Shown: positions 7,226 to 20,337, counted from the stretch's first letter. The stretch is DNA of 64,000 nucleotides from Thalassocella blandensis (GCA_902141825.1 CABFPG010000002.1:124001-188000), one strand, 5' to 3'. The notes: generated from the sequence alone by a model not told the origin. Program-made: numbers and translations.

Positions 7226-9553
7226 TTACTTTTGCCAACGCAGCCTAAGTGCATTGCCTATAACAGAGACCGAGCTTAAGCTCATGGCCAGTGCTGCGAT
7301 CATCGGCGACAGTAATAGCCCAGTGAAGGGATACAGCACGCCAGCCGCGATGGGCACACCAAGGCTGTTATACAAAAATGCGAAACCCAGGTTTTGCCGC
7401 ATATTTTTCACGGCTTGCTCAGACAACACAATTGCCTCGGCAATACCGCGTAAATCGCCTTTTACCAAGGTCACCTGAGCACTGCTCATCGCGACGTCCG
7501 TACCTGTGCCCATGGCGATACCCACGTCGGCCTGCGCGAGCGCTGGCGCATCATTTATGCCATCACCGGCCATGGCCACACGACGTCCTTGATCCTGTAA
7601 TTGATGAATGATGTCCAGTTTTTTCTGCGGTGTCACTTCGCCGTGAATAGTCTCTATCCCCAGTTGTTGACCGACAGCTTGCGCTGTGATTTCGCCATCC
7701 CCCGTCGCCATGACAATCGCAACACCTCTATCGCGCAACGTTTTTATAGCGGCTTTAGACGTCGCTTTTATCGGGTCGGCAACGGCAATTAGCCCTGCAA
7801 GGTACCCGTCAACGACAAGGTAAACCACGCTTGCACCTTGTTTGCGTAAACGCTCGGCATCCACAGCCAAAGCTTTTACGTCTACGCCACTTTGATTCAT
7901 TAAAGCTGTATTGCCAAGCACCAACGAACGCCCACCGACAGAGCCGGTCACACCAATCCCTGAATCGGACTTGAATGTCTCCGGCTCGGTAAGTGGAAGC
8001 TTTTGCTGTTTAGCGGCATCGATGATTGCTGTGGCGAGCGGATGTTCACTGACCTGATCAAGACTTGCTGCGAAACGGAGGACATCGCTTTGTGTGAAAG
8101 CTGGCAAGGCAACCACTTCTTTAAATACCGGGCGCCCTTCGGTTAACGTTCCTGTTTTGTCCACCACAAGCGTGTCGATCTTACGCAGCGCTTCGATGGC
8201 TGCCGCATCACGAAACAAGACGCCCTGTGTCGCGGCTTTACCGGTGGTGACCATAATTGACATAGGCGTGGCCAATCCGAGTGCACACGGACAGGCGATG
8301 ATAAGCACTGCCACCGCATTGATTAGGCCATAAACCCAACTGGGTTCCGGTCCCCAAATGCCCCAGGCAAAGAAGGCCACAATGGCGACGGCAACCACCA
8401 TCACAACAAAATACCCAGCGACATAATCCGCGAGCTTTTGCATCGGCGCCCGTGAACGCTGCGCTTGAGCCACCAGGTCAACGATACGCGCTAAGGTGCT
8501 TTCTTTGCCTACTTTTTCGGCTTTTATGATCAGCGCTCCGCTCGTATTCAAGGTCGCACCAATCACTTTGTCGCCAGGCTGTTTAGAAACCGGAACAGGC
8601 TCTCCCGTGAGCATGGATTCATCAACAGCGCTAGTACCATCCTCCACCACACCATCAACAGGAATTTTTTCACCCGGTCTGACCCGCAAGCGTTCGCCAG
8701 CATGGACATCCGCGAGCGGTATATCTTCATCTTCTCCCTGGGCGTTGATGCGTCTTGCCATATCGGGTGCTAAACGTAAAAGAGAACGTATGGCTTCTGA
8801 GGTTTTCGAGCGGGCTTTTAATTCAAATAATTGTCCCATCAATGTCAGGGAAATGATGACTGCGGCCGCTTCAAAATACACATTGACGCGTCCATCGATC
8901 ACAAAACTGGCAGGGAACATATCCGGGATAACGGTGGCCGCGAGACTATAAAGATAAGCTGCACCGGTTCCTAAACCAATCAACGTCCACATGTTGGGGC
9001 TGCGGTTAAGGAACGATTGCAGCGCGCGATGAAAGAACGGCCAGCCCGCCCATAACACAACAGGTGTTGCCAGTGCCAGCTCCACCCAGTTTTGGGTGTA
9101 TCCAGGCAGCCAGTGCCGCCCATGACCAAACATGGCAAGCACAAACACCACGAGACTAAAAGGTAAGCTCCACCAAAAGCGTCGGTTAAAATCGCGTAAT
9201 TCAGGATTATCGTCCTCGTCTAGCGAGGGCGCTTCGGGCTCCAGCGCCATGCCACATTTAGGGCAGCTACCAAAACCTTGTTGCCGTACCTCGGGGTGCA
9301 TTGGGCAGGTGTACCACGCGTGTGGGTCGCCGTTTGTTGTGAACGCCTCTTGCTCGTTTTGTTGAAGATAGTGTTGAGGATTCTGTGAGAACTTTGTCTT
9401 ACAGCTCGCACTGCAAAAAAAGTAAGACTTATTGGCAAATTGATGCTGATGAGCAGAAGTATCGCTAACCACCATTCCACACACAGGGTCTCTCAGCTCT
9501 ACTGATGCCTCGGATGAATTATGATTATGCTGGCAACATTTGTGAGTGTTCAT
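7226..9553 (-). CDS. copA: Cu(I)-exporting P1B-type ATPase with YHS and heavy-metal-binding domains
   Basis: A 775-residue ATPase. The N-terminus has a His-rich start, a YHS domain (RDPVCGMVV, then [11 protein letters not shown], residues about 21-65) and a CPMHPEV...CPKCGM binding domain (about 84-106) instead of the usual HMA domain. Core motifs are TGEP, CPC ([11 protein letters not shown]), [18 protein letters not shown], and [10 protein letters not shown]. The YN pair in TM7 (FLYNSLG) and MSLSSVSV in TM8 mark Cu(I)-specific P1B-1 pumps. It exports cytosolic Cu(I). It lies 42 bp after the MerR regulator and is probably read from the regulator's own promoter. Confidence 0.95.
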   Translation of the reverse strand: MNTHKCCQHNHNSSEASVELRDPVCGMVVSDTSAHQHQFANKSYFFCSASCKTKFSQNPQHYLQQNEQEAFTTNGDPHAWYTCPMHPEVRQQGFGSCPKCGMALEPEAPSLDEDDNPELRDFNRRFWWSLPFSLVVFVLAMFGHGRHWLPGYTQNWVELALATPVVLWAGWPFFHRALQSFLNRSPNMWTLIGLGTGAAYLYSLAATVIPDMFPASFVIDGRVNVYFEAAAVIISLTLMGQLFELKARSKTSEAIRSLLRLAPDMARRINAQGEDEDIPLADVHAGERLRVRPGEKIPVDGVVEDGTSAVDESMLTGEPVPVSKQPGDKVIGATLNTSGALIIKAEKVGKESTLARIVDLVAQAQRSRAPMQKLADYVAGYFVVMVVAVAIVAFFAWGIWGPEPSWVYGLINAVAVLIIACPCALGLATPMSIMVTTGKAATQGVLFRDAAAIEALRKIDTLVVDKTGTLTEGRPVFKEVVALPAFTQSDVLRFAASLDQVSEHPLATAIIDAAKQQKLPLTEPETFKSDSGIGVTGSVGGRSLVLGNTALMNQSGVDVKALAVDAERLRKQGASVVYLVVDGYLAGLIAVADPIKATSKAAIKTLRDRGVAIVMATGDGEITAQAVGQQLGIETIHGEVTPQKKLDIIHQLQDQGRRVAMAGDGINDAPALAQADVGIAMGTGTDVAMSSAQVTLVKGDLRGIAEAIVLSEQAVKNMRQNLGFAFLYNSLGVPIAAGVLYPFTGLLLSPMIAALAMSLSSVSVIGNALRLRWQK

Positions 9554-9595
9554 AGGGAAACCCTCCTGAGGGTGAATATCGTGTAATGAACGAGA

Positions 9596-10006
9596 TTAGT
9601 GATCCATTTGTGATTCAATTAATCGGCATATGGAATGTCCGTCCGGCTCTCCGTCGGGCATGTCTTGCCACGCTACCATGCTGCTCTCCATGCGATCGCA
9701 TAACAAAGACAGTTCTTGAATGGTCTTGCGAGTCTCCTGAATACGATCAGCAATCAACTCGCGCACCCGCGGGCACGGTGAATGATCATGCGCAGCATCA
9801 GCAAAAATGGCTTGAATATCATCTAAGCGCAATCCAAGTTGTCGCGCAGTCTTGATGAATTGCAATCGAGACAGAGCCCGCTCGGTAAATATCTGATAAC
9901 CGTTGTCAGGATCACGACTCGCGTCCAATAAACCGATGGCCACATAGTGTCGAATGGTGTCTTTTGTGACGCCTGCGCGCTTGGCGAGTTCGCTAACTTT
10001 CATAGA
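9596..10006 (-). CDS. MerR-family heavy-metal regulator
   Basis: The start at 10006 (MKVSELAKRAGV) is chosen because MerR proteins begin this way and a purine-rich AGGGG lies just upstream; the longer frame to 10039 would overlap the -10 box. The product has 136 residues. The HTH segment is KRAGVTKDTIRHYVAIGLL. Possible metal ligands are the Cys in HSPCPRV, SLLCDRM and SICRLIE, plus a nearby His. The C-terminus lacks the CueR two-Cys loop and the ZntR CC pair, so the sensed metal is unclear. As partner of a Cu(I) ATPase, copper is the simplest guess. Confidence 0.85.
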   Translation of the reverse strand, partial: SMKVSELAKRAGVTKDTIRHYVAIGLLDASRDPDNGYQIFTERALSRLQFIKTARQLGLRLDDIQAIFADAAHDHSPCPRVRELIADRIQETRKTIQELSLLCDRMESSMVAWQDMPDGEPDGHSICRLIESQMDH

Positions 10007-10026
10007 GAGGCCCCTTGATTTCGTCC

Positions 10027-10058
10027 ATTGTAAAACCATGGGGCTACCCCATGGTCAA
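10027..10058 (-). promoter_or_regulatory. MerR-type promoter/operator with 20-bp spacer
   Basis: On the minus strand TTGACC (10058-10053) and TACAAT (10032-10027) are separated by exactly 20 bp. The spacer carries a perfect dyad, ACCATGGGG-CTA-CCCCATGGT (10035-10055). Overlong spacers with a central dyad are the hallmark of MerR-activated promoters. It reads into the regulator and the Cu ATPase. Confidence 0.85.
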
Positions 10059-10203
10059 GAGTTTTTTCAATGGGAGGTCGTGCGTGGTCAAAGTCCATTG
10101 GCTAACGGGTAGCACTCATAAAAACTGGGCGCACGGCGCCAATCCAAATTTCACAGTACAACATTCTAAATAACTCTTATCCCCACACTTAAAAGAGTCG
10201 GAG

Positions 10204-11097
10204 TTAACTGTTCTTCGTCTTAACCTCGTCACGACAACGCTCACCTTCAAGTTCAAACTCCACTGTGGTATGGCTCAGATCAAATTCTGCCAACTCTTCA
10301 GACAACCGGCGTTTTAAATTCCGTTGGTCTTCCAGCGATAAATTTGCCTTGAGTTTAATATGGACGGTTAATACATGGCTCTCACCATCCAGCGACCACA
10401 AATGCAAATGGTGAAAATGCTGAAATTCAGAAACATTTTTTAATTTATCTTCAATTTTTCCAGCGAGATCCTGATCAGGAACGCCTTGTAAAAACAGCTT
10501 CAATGTAGAGCCTACATTCTTGATGACATTCACCAGAATAAACAAGGTGAAACCGATCGCTAAAATCGGGTCGAGTATTGGCCACTCAACAAACATTAAA
10601 ACAATAGATACTATAAATACCGCTACCCATCCCAATACGTCCTCTAACAGATGCAAGTTAAGGACTTTCTCGTTGAGCGTTTTTCCTTTGCTGAGTTTAA
10701 AGGCGGCAAATCCATTCACGGCGATACCGAAAATAGACAGTGCCAGCATACCTTCTGTCACGGGCATTTCCGGATTGAAAAGGCGAGGAATGGATTGAAA
10801 CAATACCCAGCTTGAACCGGCGATAAGGACGATGCCATTGATGAGTGAACCCAATAACGATAAACGTTTGTAGCCGTAAGAGAATGAACTGGAAGCGGGT
10901 TTTTTGCCCAGTTTCGCCAGGACCCAGGCCAAACCAATCGACAGACTATCCCCGAGGTCGTGAACGGCATCCGCCATAATCGCGGTGCTATTGGTAAGCA
11001 CGCCACCAATAAATTCGATTATCGTGAATCCGACATTTAAGAAAAAAGCCCAGCCGATTCGCTTACTGCTATTTTCTTCGTGTGAATGAGAATGCAT
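10204..11097 (-). CDS. czcD: CDF-family Zn/Co/Cd exporter (CzcD-like)
   Basis: A 297-residue cation diffusion facilitator with six predicted helices. TM2 holds ADAVHDLGDS and the C-terminal domain carries HHLHLWSLDGESHVLTVH. TM5 shows LEDVLGW, so the second metal pair differs slightly from the HDxxD seen in TM2. The N-terminus starts MHSHSHEE, a possible metal-capturing His tail. CDF proteins export divalent cations from the cytosol by proton antiport. A GGAGGAA Shine-Dalgarno precedes the ATG. It lies beyond the terminator that follows czcA, so it is probably its own transcription unit. Confidence 0.9.
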   Translation of the reverse strand: MHSHSHEENSSKRIGWAFFLNVGFTIIEFIGGVLTNSTAIMADAVHDLGDSLSIGLAWVLAKLGKKPASSSFSYGYKRLSLLGSLINGIVLIAGSSWVLFQSIPRLFNPEMPVTEGMLALSIFGIAVNGFAAFKLSKGKTLNEKVLNLHLLEDVLGWVAVFIVSIVLMFVEWPILDPILAIGFTLFILVNVIKNVGSTLKLFLQGVPDQDLAGKIEDKLKNVSEFQHFHHLHLWSLDGESHVLTVHIKLKANLSLEDQRNLKRRLSEELAEFDLSHTTVEFELEGERCRDEVKTKNS

Positions 11098-11133
11098 TGT
11101 TCCTCCAGCTCTTTTCTTTTTCTGTATAAATTT

Positions 11134-11165
11134 AAAAAAGATCGGCCCCGGCTTGCGCCGGAGCC
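11134..11165 (-). terminator. Rho-independent terminator after czcA
   Basis: On the minus strand a GC-rich hairpin, GGCTCCGGC-GCAA-GCCGGGGCC (11165-11144), is followed by GATC and six T residues. It begins 7 bp after the czcA stop and would end the czcCBA transcript. Confidence 0.88.
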
Positions 11166-11171
11166 AGACGA

Positions 11172-14300
<3,129 letters not shown>

Positions 14301-15392
14301 TTAGTGTTCGTGTTCGGCTTCGGATTTTTCGATATCGGCTTTGATCAGATAGCTGTTTTTGCTGACGTATTCATCACCGGATTTAATTCCATTGATCACC
14401 TCATAAAAATGATCGTCGCTTTGACCCAGCACGAGTGGCGTAAAACGATATTCATTACCGATCTTTACAAAAACGCCCTGACGACCACCCAGAGTTTGTA
14501 CCGCATCTTTCACAACCGCTAGAGAGACAGGAAAGCGACCCACCTCTACACGCGCTTCCACCATCAGGCCCGGAGACAAGGTTTGCTTGCTGTTGTCGAG
14601 TTTGACGCGCGCCAACTGATAAGGGGATTCCATCGAAGGCACAATATGATTGACTGTGGATTCCGCGCTGCCATTGGCCACCAAGATATGAACGGATTGA
14701 CCTTCCTGGACTGCGGACTGCTTCGCAGGATAGACACGCAGTTCCGCCCACACGGTGTCAAAGTTGGCAATGGAAAACAAAGTTTGATCCTGGGTCACTT
14801 CACCGGTATTAGCGTGACGCTGAACGATGCGGCCAGAAATCGGCGAGCGGATTTGGTAGGTCTTAAGGCTTTCATTGGATTCAATTTCTGCCAAAATATC
14901 ACCGGTTTTTACTCGGTCACCAATGGTCACACGCACAGATTTGACCAAGCCTTCGAAGCGGGCACGCACATGGCTTAGTTGTTCTGGTGCCGACACCAAC
15001 GAGCCGTAAACGGTAATGGTTTGGTGAAGTTCCAGCGACTTTGCACGGCTGGTTTCAATGCCCACTTGCTGTGCCATGTCGCCATCAATGCGGCTGCTGT
15101 TTTCTTCGCCGTGACCGCGCTCATCTTCTTCATTCCCGTGGCCATGCTCATCATGATCGTGTCCGTCTTCATCGTGATCCACATGATCCTCATGCTCGTC
15201 ATGGTCACCGTCTTCATGATGCGGTGCATGTTGCTCTTTGGCTTCGTGCTCATGGTCGTGCTCATGTTCATCTTCCGACCAGACGTTAAGCGACAATGCG
15301 CTAAGCAGTAGCATCTGGGCAAACACTATTGCGAAATCAGGCTTTTTGTTTTTCGGTTTTATATGCGATAACCACGCGGTTAAACCTTTCAT
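14301..15392 (-). CDS. czcB: Metal efflux membrane fusion protein CzcB, with His/Asp-rich N-terminus
   Basis: A 363-residue HlyD-type adaptor. A hydrophobic anchor is followed by about 55 residues very rich in His, Asp and Glu (HEHDHEHEAKEQHAPHHEDG at the start), a likely periplasmic metal-capture region. The rest shows the half-lipoyl segments (GDRVKTGDILAEIESNESL) and the beta-barrel region typical of the family. It couples CzcA to CzcC across the periplasm. Its start codon shares one base with the stop of the small His-rich gene (TAATG), so the two are translationally coupled. Confidence 0.93.
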   Translation of the reverse strand: MKGLTAWLSHIKPKNKKPDFAIVFAQMLLLSALSLNVWSEDEHEHDHEHEAKEQHAPHHEDGDHDEHEDHVDHDEDGHDHDEHGHGNEEDERGHGEENSSRIDGDMAQQVGIETSRAKSLELHQTITVYGSLVSAPEQLSHVRARFEGLVKSVRVTIGDRVKTGDILAEIESNESLKTYQIRSPISGRIVQRHANTGEVTQDQTLFSIANFDTVWAELRVYPAKQSAVQEGQSVHILVANGSAESTVNHIVPSMESPYQLARVKLDNSKQTLSPGLMVEARVEVGRFPVSLAVVKDAVQTLGGRQGVFVKIGNEYRFTPLVLGQSDDHFYEVINGIKSGDEYVSKNSYLIKADIEKSEAEHEH

Positions 15393-15646
15393 TATTTATC
15401 TCCCTTTGTTTTTTCTTCCGTCGCGTTGTCATCGCTGTGATCATGATCCTCATCGTGATCTTCCGTGGATTTATCTTCGTGATCGATGTGCTCGTCATGT
15501 TGTGCGTGATCGCCTTCAACGTGATGTTTTTTATGGTTGTCACTTTCTTCATGTTGATGATCGTGTTTGTGATCGTCCGCCGCGTAAAGGACAGCGCTGA
15601 AAACAAGGGTTAATGCTGTAAGACCTGTGATAATTGCATTTTTCAT
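15392..15646 (-). CDS. Small periplasmic His/Asp-rich protein
   Basis: A signal peptide (MKNAIITGLTALTLVFSAVLYA) is followed by about 60 residues made mostly of His, Asp, Glu and Lys, such as DDHKHDHQHEE. The start at 15646 is preferred for the signal peptide; the ATG two codons earlier at 15652 is equally close to the AGGA site. No domain is recognised. The composition matches the N-terminus of the adjacent CzcB, so this may be a free metal-binding companion, possibly arising by duplication of that region. It sits between czcC and czcB within one operon. Confidence 0.75.
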   Translation of the reverse strand: MKNAIITGLTALTLVFSAVLYAADDHKHDHQHEESDNHKKHHVEGDHAQHDEHIDHEDKSTEDHDEDHDHSDDNATEEKTKGDK

Positions 15647-15700
15647 AGTCATAAATTCCTGAGGCCTGATGGTGATCAAACCTTAATGAAATGGGTTGAA

Positions 15701-16972
15701 TTATTGATTAAGGGCTTCACTGGATAGTTTTTCTATCAGTGCCTGGCTAATCAGTGCTGTCGATGCCGCATCGATACGCGCCTGTTTGGTCGCCAGCAAC
15801 TCTTCCTGAGCGGCAATCAAATCGAGATACCGATAACGCCCGTTTTCGTAGGCTTGGCGGGTCAGTTTGAGCGCGTTTTCGAGCGCCGGAATAACCACGT
15901 TTTGGGTTTTGTTGGCGGCCGCGATGTTTTGCTTTCTCAGTGACCAGGCTTCAAAAAGCTGGGCATGCAAACGCAAGAGCAGATCCTGCCGGGCATAATC
16001 CACGGCATTGCGATTGGCCAGAGCGGCTTTCACTTCCCCACTGCTGCGTTTATTGGAAAACAACGGAATAGAGAGCCCCGCGGTAAACGCTGAATCACCT
16101 GTTTCTTCGAAGCGTTTTATGCCCGCACGCCAGGCCAGATCACTGCGTCCGCCAGCACGTGCCAGTGTCACTTCTGCGTCCCTGATCCGTGCCTCACTGG
16201 CAAACACCTCAATAGCGGGAGAGGTTTTTACTCGTGCATAAAGCTGCTCAAAATCTCGATTTGTGCCAAATTCAAAAAGGCTTCCCTCCAGCGTACTAAA
16301 CGCCGGAGTGGTATCCCCCCAAAACCGTGCAAGTTGTACTTTTTGCCGCTCGAGCTGTTCCACTAACGCAAAAAGGCGGATTTCCGCACGCGCAACGGCA
16401 GCTTGCGCACGCATGACTTCTGCTTCGGGTGTCGCCCCCTGTTTCGATCGCGTTTTGACGGTAAGCAGCAATGACTGGGATAGCGCCAGAGACTCCTCAG
16501 CCAGCCGAATATTGGCTTGGGTTGCCAGGCCCTCAATATAGATCGTCGTCAGCTCACCGAGCACATCCAGAGTGGTGGCTTGCTGTTCCCATTCCGCCAT
16601 GTTGATGCGTGCATCAGTATAGGAAACTCGCGCCTGACGTTTACCGCCCAGTTCAATCACTGACGATAAGGCCAGTGTGGTTTCTGCTGAATCAAAGCCT
16701 TCGTTGCTACCTGGCCCAGCGAAGTTTTCGACCTCAAGTTCAAGCGCCATCGCCGGGCGTAGTGCACCCGTTTGCTTTTGAGCTTTTAAAGCGTCATTTA
16801 CAAACCGGTATTGATATAACTGTGGGTTTTGCGCGAGGGTCTGAGTGATCGCGTCTTTTAGTGTGAGCGGGGTGTCAGTGCTAGCGTATCCAACTGCTGG
16901 TAGTAAACCGCCAGCCAGAATAAACACAATCACACCGATCTTTCTACACCCAATAAGTGTAATAAATCGCAT
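15701..16972 (-). CDS. czcC: TolC-family outer membrane channel CzcC
   Basis: A 423-residue outer membrane efflux protein with a signal peptide (cleavage near AVGYAS). It has the duplicated TolC-like helical pattern, with LTLKDAITQTLAQNPQL at the start, internal KTRSKQGATPEAEVMRAQAA, and AYENGRYRYLDLIAAQEELL near the end. No lipobox Cys is seen. It forms the outer-membrane exit for the CzcA pump. It is the first gene of the czcC-(His-rich)-czcB-czcA operon; a 61-bp gap separates it from the Cys/His-rich gene upstream. Confidence 0.92.
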   Translation of the reverse strand: MRFITLIGCRKIGVIVFILAGGLLPAVGYASTDTPLTLKDAITQTLAQNPQLYQYRFVNDALKAQKQTGALRPAMALELEVENFAGPGSNEGFDSAETTLALSSVIELGGKRQARVSYTDARINMAEWEQQATTLDVLGELTTIYIEGLATQANIRLAEESLALSQSLLLTVKTRSKQGATPEAEVMRAQAAVARAEIRLFALVEQLERQKVQLARFWGDTTPAFSTLEGSLFEFGTNRDFEQLYARVKTSPAIEVFASEARIRDAEVTLARAGGRSDLAWRAGIKRFEETGDSAFTAGLSIPLFSNKRSSGEVKAALANRNAVDYARQDLLLRLHAQLFEAWSLRKQNIAAANKTQNVVIPALENALKLTRQAYENGRYRYLDLIAAQEELLATKQARIDAASTALISQALIEKLSSEALNQ

Positions 16973-17033
16973 AACTTGATCCTAAATTAAGTCTAATTTT
17001 TCCGCTTTCGCGAAATTAAAATAAGGGCTTGAA

Positions 17034-17390
17034 TTAGGTGTGTGCGATCGGAGGGCGTAAGAGCGGGTTAATAACTTTAGATGGGATGTTTTCGCTGTAA
17101 TCCGTATTGGATGTGGACGATTTATTTAAGACGAACCCAGAGGGTTTAACTAAAACCGCTGGGGTAAAATGGCCATGACAATGGCAGCAATGATGGCAGT
17201 CCTGTTCGTGGTCTTCGAATCCATCAACCAGGTTATGATCAATCTTGATATCTTCGTGAGTATGCTGATGATCGTCAAAAGTGAGGTGCTCGGTGCCTGA
17301 CTGATGCAACTGATGTGCATCGGCAATCCCTGCGGCGGATTGGAGCACCACCAGTGCAAGGATAAAATATGTCAGGAAACGTTTACTCAT
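17034..17390 (-). CDS. Small periplasmic Cys/His-rich protein, upstream of czcC
   Basis: A 118-residue protein with a signal peptide (LTYFILALVVLQSAAGIADA). The mature region contains a His-rich stretch and the cluster QDCHHCCHCHGHF, then a tail ending in LLRPPI. The layout (signal, His/Cys cluster, RPPI tail) matches the protein at 6702-7121, so the two are probably paralogues serving different metals. The family resembles CopL/DUF2946-type proteins; that name is tentative. It may belong to the czc transcript or to that of the CDF gene 54 bp upstream. Confidence 0.7.
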   Translation of the reverse strand: MSKRFLTYFILALVVLQSAAGIADAHQLHQSGTEHLTFDDHQHTHEDIKIDHNLVDGFEDHEQDCHHCCHCHGHFTPAVLVKPSGFVLNKSSTSNTDYSENIPSKVINPLLRPPIAHT

Positions 17391-17444
17391 TATGCAATTC
17401 TAATTCATTCGATATGTGATTCTATTAAATGGGTTATAACTCGA

Positions 17445-18353
17445 TCATCTTAGCAAAAGTATGCGTCGGGCGCCGTTTAAAACAATGAACCCAATGATAA
17501 CACCGATGATCAAGTCCGGTATTTGAGACCCTGTCAGGGCCACCAGGGTTCCCGCAATGATCACGCCGGCATTGGCCAGCACATCATTCGCCGAAAATAT
17601 CCAGCTGGCTTTCATATGCGCCCCTTGGTGACGCGATTTGAATATCAGCAATAGGCAAGCAATATTCGCCACCAATGCCACAACACCCACACCCATCATC
17701 AGCGTAGAAACAGGTTCACTGCCATAGACCGCTCGCCTAAGCACCTCGATAAGGACGCCCACGGCAAGCGCAAGTTGCAACCAGCCGGACAAGTGCGCGG
17801 CTTTGAGCTTAAGCTTGGCAGCCTTACCCACCGCGTACAGTGACACTCCATAAACAGCCGCATCGGCAAACATATCCAGCGAGTCGGCGATAAGGCCGGT
17901 GGATTGCGCCACAATGCCGGTACTCAACTCAAGCACAAACATGACAGCGTTAATGGCCAGTAACCACCGTAATACCCGCGCTTCTCGTACTTCGTCGGAC
18001 TTTGCAGTTTCTTGGGCAGCCTGAGCAGCTTCGCGGCCCACCGGCTCAACCGAGATCAATTTTGCCCCAAGCCCAACAGACGTCATGGCTTTTTCCACTG
18101 TCTCAGCAATATCGGGGTGATATATCCGCACTCTGCGGCTAGGGATGTCGAATTCGAAGGTGAGGGCCTCGTCAAGGCTCGCAAATGCAGTGCGAACCAA
18201 GTTTTCTTCAGACGGGCAATCCATCTGCGGAACATTGAACTCGCTTACATAGCTTGCCCCAGCCCGTATATCGCTTTGGGTTGGCAGATTAGATTGCAAT
18301 CGCTCAGCCTGATTGCTGTCACATTCACAACCTGCCTTCGAACTCGATGGCAT
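17445..18353 (-). CDS. CDF-like cation transporter with N-terminal HMA-like metal-sensing domain
   Basis: The start at 18353 (MPSSSKAGCECDS) is set by a GGGAG Shine-Dalgarno; the frame extends to 18395 but would then overlap the TonB receptor gene. About 302 residues. An N-terminal HMA-like domain holds VPQMDCPSEENLVR. The membrane half has ADSLDMFADAAVYG in TM2 and SANDVLANAG in TM5, the paired metal sites of cation diffusion facilitators with Asn-Asp in place of His-Asp. It should export a divalent metal. It is 16 bp after the TonB receptor and the pair share a CadR-type promoter, pointing to Cd, Pb or Zn. Confidence 0.85.
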   Translation of the reverse strand: MPSSSKAGCECDSNQAERLQSNLPTQSDIRAGASYVSEFNVPQMDCPSEENLVRTAFASLDEALTFEFDIPSRRVRIYHPDIAETVEKAMTSVGLGAKLISVEPVGREAAQAAQETAKSDEVREARVLRWLLAINAVMFVLELSTGIVAQSTGLIADSLDMFADAAVYGVSLYAVGKAAKLKLKAAHLSGWLQLALAVGVLIEVLRRAVYGSEPVSTLMMGVGVVALVANIACLLLIFKSRHQGAHMKASWIFSANDVLANAGVIIAGTLVALTGSQIPDLIIGVIIGFIVLNGARRILLLR

Positions 18354-18369
18354 ATATAGCTCCCAGGGT

Positions 18370-20337
18370 TTAAAAGCGCACCCGAACGCCGCCATTGATT
18401 ACAAAACCGTCCAGTGGTGCATAGATATCCCGAAAAACCGGATTGACCAAATCGCCGGAATTAATATCTTCGTATCGAGTCTGACGGCTGTCTGTAAAAT
18501 TCTCAAAGTTTAGAAATGCGGTCACTGGCTCGTTGAGTTGCTTTTCCATCATCAAACCGAAAAACCAATAGTCTCTCCCGGTACTATCGTTCTCTCTGGA
18601 TTGCTTGCCGTAGTAGTATGCTTCGAAGCCGACGCGAAAGTCGTCCTCCCGCTCCCACATAATCACTTGATTGACCCGGTGCTGTGAGACGAGGGGTAGA
18701 TCGATGTATCCGGATGCTGTTTCCTGTCTTGCATCGACAAAAGTATATCCAAATAAATAACGCAGTTCGCCGAAGTTTAAAGTCAAGTTTATTTCAGCAC
18801 CTTGCGTTTCAATGGCTGTATCAAGCTGATTAAATCGATAAATCTCGTCATTTTCTACAATCTCTAATGCGTCTTCGATCTCGGTGTAGAACAATAGAAG
18901 GTTACTGTTAAGCGTCAGTTCTTCAGATATTTCAAGTCGGTGGTTGATATCAAAGTTTACGCCTTTAGACGTTTCTCCTTCGAAATTTTCTGGCTCGATG
19001 GGCTCCAGGTTTCTGAAGTGTATTTCTTCGGCTTCTGATATGAATAGGCTAGGGGTTTTATAGCCGTAGCCCCCGCCAATACGCATAGTGATGTCTGATG
19101 TCGGTAGCAGGAGGATGGAAACACGAGGCAAAATAAAACTTCCATAATCTGAATGTGAATCCACTCGCAGGCCACCCTCAAATACGACAAGAGATGATAG
19201 GTCGCGTGTATATTGTCCAAATGCACCTAGCGTTTGCTCGGAGTAATCGTGATCAAAACCGATTTGTGCCTGCTCTTGGTCAAACTTTTCAGTAATCGCG
19301 TTGAGACCGAAAACCCAACTTCCCTCACTAAAGTTATCCGCAAGTGTTAGTTCAGTAAAAGTTGATGTTTGTCTGCCTGAAAATATAAAGTCGGGAATCT
19401 CCAGACTTCGATCAAATACGCTATTTGCATTTTTTAGTGTCAACTCCATACCGCTTTCAAAAGCATGGTTCAGGTTGAGTCGCGTGTACATTCTTTGACT
19501 ATCGTTAGATTCAAAGTAGTTATTTGGCGATCGACCTTCAATGTAATCAATGCTCCCGCCGAGGCGACTTTCGTCGATAAAACCAATACCAAAATCCAAA
19601 TTAGTTGCCTCTGACATGGAGTAAAACCACTGCGGTGTAAGGGTGACCCTTTCAAACTCAGGGATTGCACTCAAGCCGTTGTCAGCTGGATCATAGGCTT
19701 CGCCGCGATTGTAACTGCCGAAAAGCGTAAAGCCGTGCGAACCGACTTCACGTGAATGAAAAGCGGAAACATCCAACCCTTTAGCGGAAGTCCCATTTAA
19801 CATAAATGAGGTTTCGGGTTCTTCTCCAGGCCTTTTTGAAATGAGATTAATTAAACCAGCAATAGCACCGCCGCCATAAAGTGTTGAAGAGGCGCCCTTG
19901 ACAACCTCGACCTGCTGTAAGTCCAGTGGTGTAATTTGTAGAAGACTAAGGCTGCCGGAAAAACCGGAATAGATGGGAAGACCGTCACGCAAGAGCTGTG
20001 TATACCGACCATCAAGCCCCTGAATACGAATGCTGGAATTAAAGCTAGTGGCCGACGTTTGTTGTACTTGTATACCCGTACTTTCATTAAGAATCATACG
20101 AATGTCGCCAGGCTTCATGTTCGCTTTTTCGTGAAGCTCTTCGGCGTTCAGAACCTGCAATCGCATAGGTGTATCATCAAGCGTCGCGTTGGTGCGAGAC
20201 GACATGACTAAAATCTCTTCTATGTGATCGTCGTCTGCAAACGCAAATGGAGCTTTTATTACGGTTAAAACAAGTAGTGATGTCAAAATCTCTGGGATTA
20301 GTGACTTATTTTTATTAAACACGAAAATGGAGCGCAT
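18370..20337 (-). CDS. TonB-dependent outer membrane receptor
   Basis: A 655-residue receptor with a signal peptide and a TonB-box-like EEILVMSSR near residue 41. The plug domain includes IRIQGLDGRYTQLLRDGLPI and VEVVKGASSTLYGGGAIAGL, and the barrel ends in GGVRVRF with a terminal aromatic residue. The ligand is not evident. Position is informative: it precedes a metal exporter and is driven by a promoter with the spacing used by MerR/CadR regulators. A metal-induced receptor next to an exporter is odd; it may take up a substrate lost during metal stress or a metal complex. Confidence 0.93.
   Translation of the reverse strand: MRSIFVFNKNKSLIPEILTSLLVLTVIKAPFAFADDDHIEEILVMSSRTNATLDDTPMRLQVLNAEELHEKANMKPGDIRMILNESTGIQVQQTSATSFNSSIRIQGLDGRYTQLLRDGLPIYSGFSGSLSLLQITPLDLQQVEVVKGASSTLYGGGAIAGLINLISKRPGEEPETSFMLNGTSAKGLDVSAFHSREVGSHGFTLFGSYNRGEAYDPADNGLSAIPEFERVTLTPQWFYSMSEATNLDFGIGFIDESRLGGSIDYIEGRSPNNYFESNDSQRMYTRLNLNHAFESGMELTLKNANSVFDRSLEIPDFIFSGRQTSTFTELTLADNFSEGSWVFGLNAITEKFDQEQAQIGFDHDYSEQTLGAFGQYTRDLSSLVVFEGGLRVDSHSDYGSFILPRVSILLLPTSDITMRIGGGYGYKTPSLFISEAEEIHFRNLEPIEPENFEGETSKGVNFDINHRLEISEELTLNSNLLLFYTEIEDALEIVENDEIYRFNQLDTAIETQGAEINLTLNFGELRYLFGYTFVDARQETASGYIDLPLVSQHRVNQVIMWEREDDFRVGFEAYYYGKQSRENDSTGRDYWFFGLMMEKQLNEPVTAFLNFENFTDSRQTRYEDINSGDLVNPVFRDIYAPLDGFVINGGVRVRF

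Noticed and set aside
7122-7238. Longer start for the Cys/His-rich protein at 7238
   Set aside because: It would overlap the ATPase gene and put 39 residues before the signal peptide.
15041-15289. His-rich plus-strand frame
   Set aside because: Antisense reflection of the His/Asp-rich codons of czcB (CAC/GAT read backwards).
18354-18395. Longer start for the CDF transporter at 18395
   Set aside because: It would overlap the TonB receptor gene, whereas the ATG at 18353 has a proper GGGAG site.
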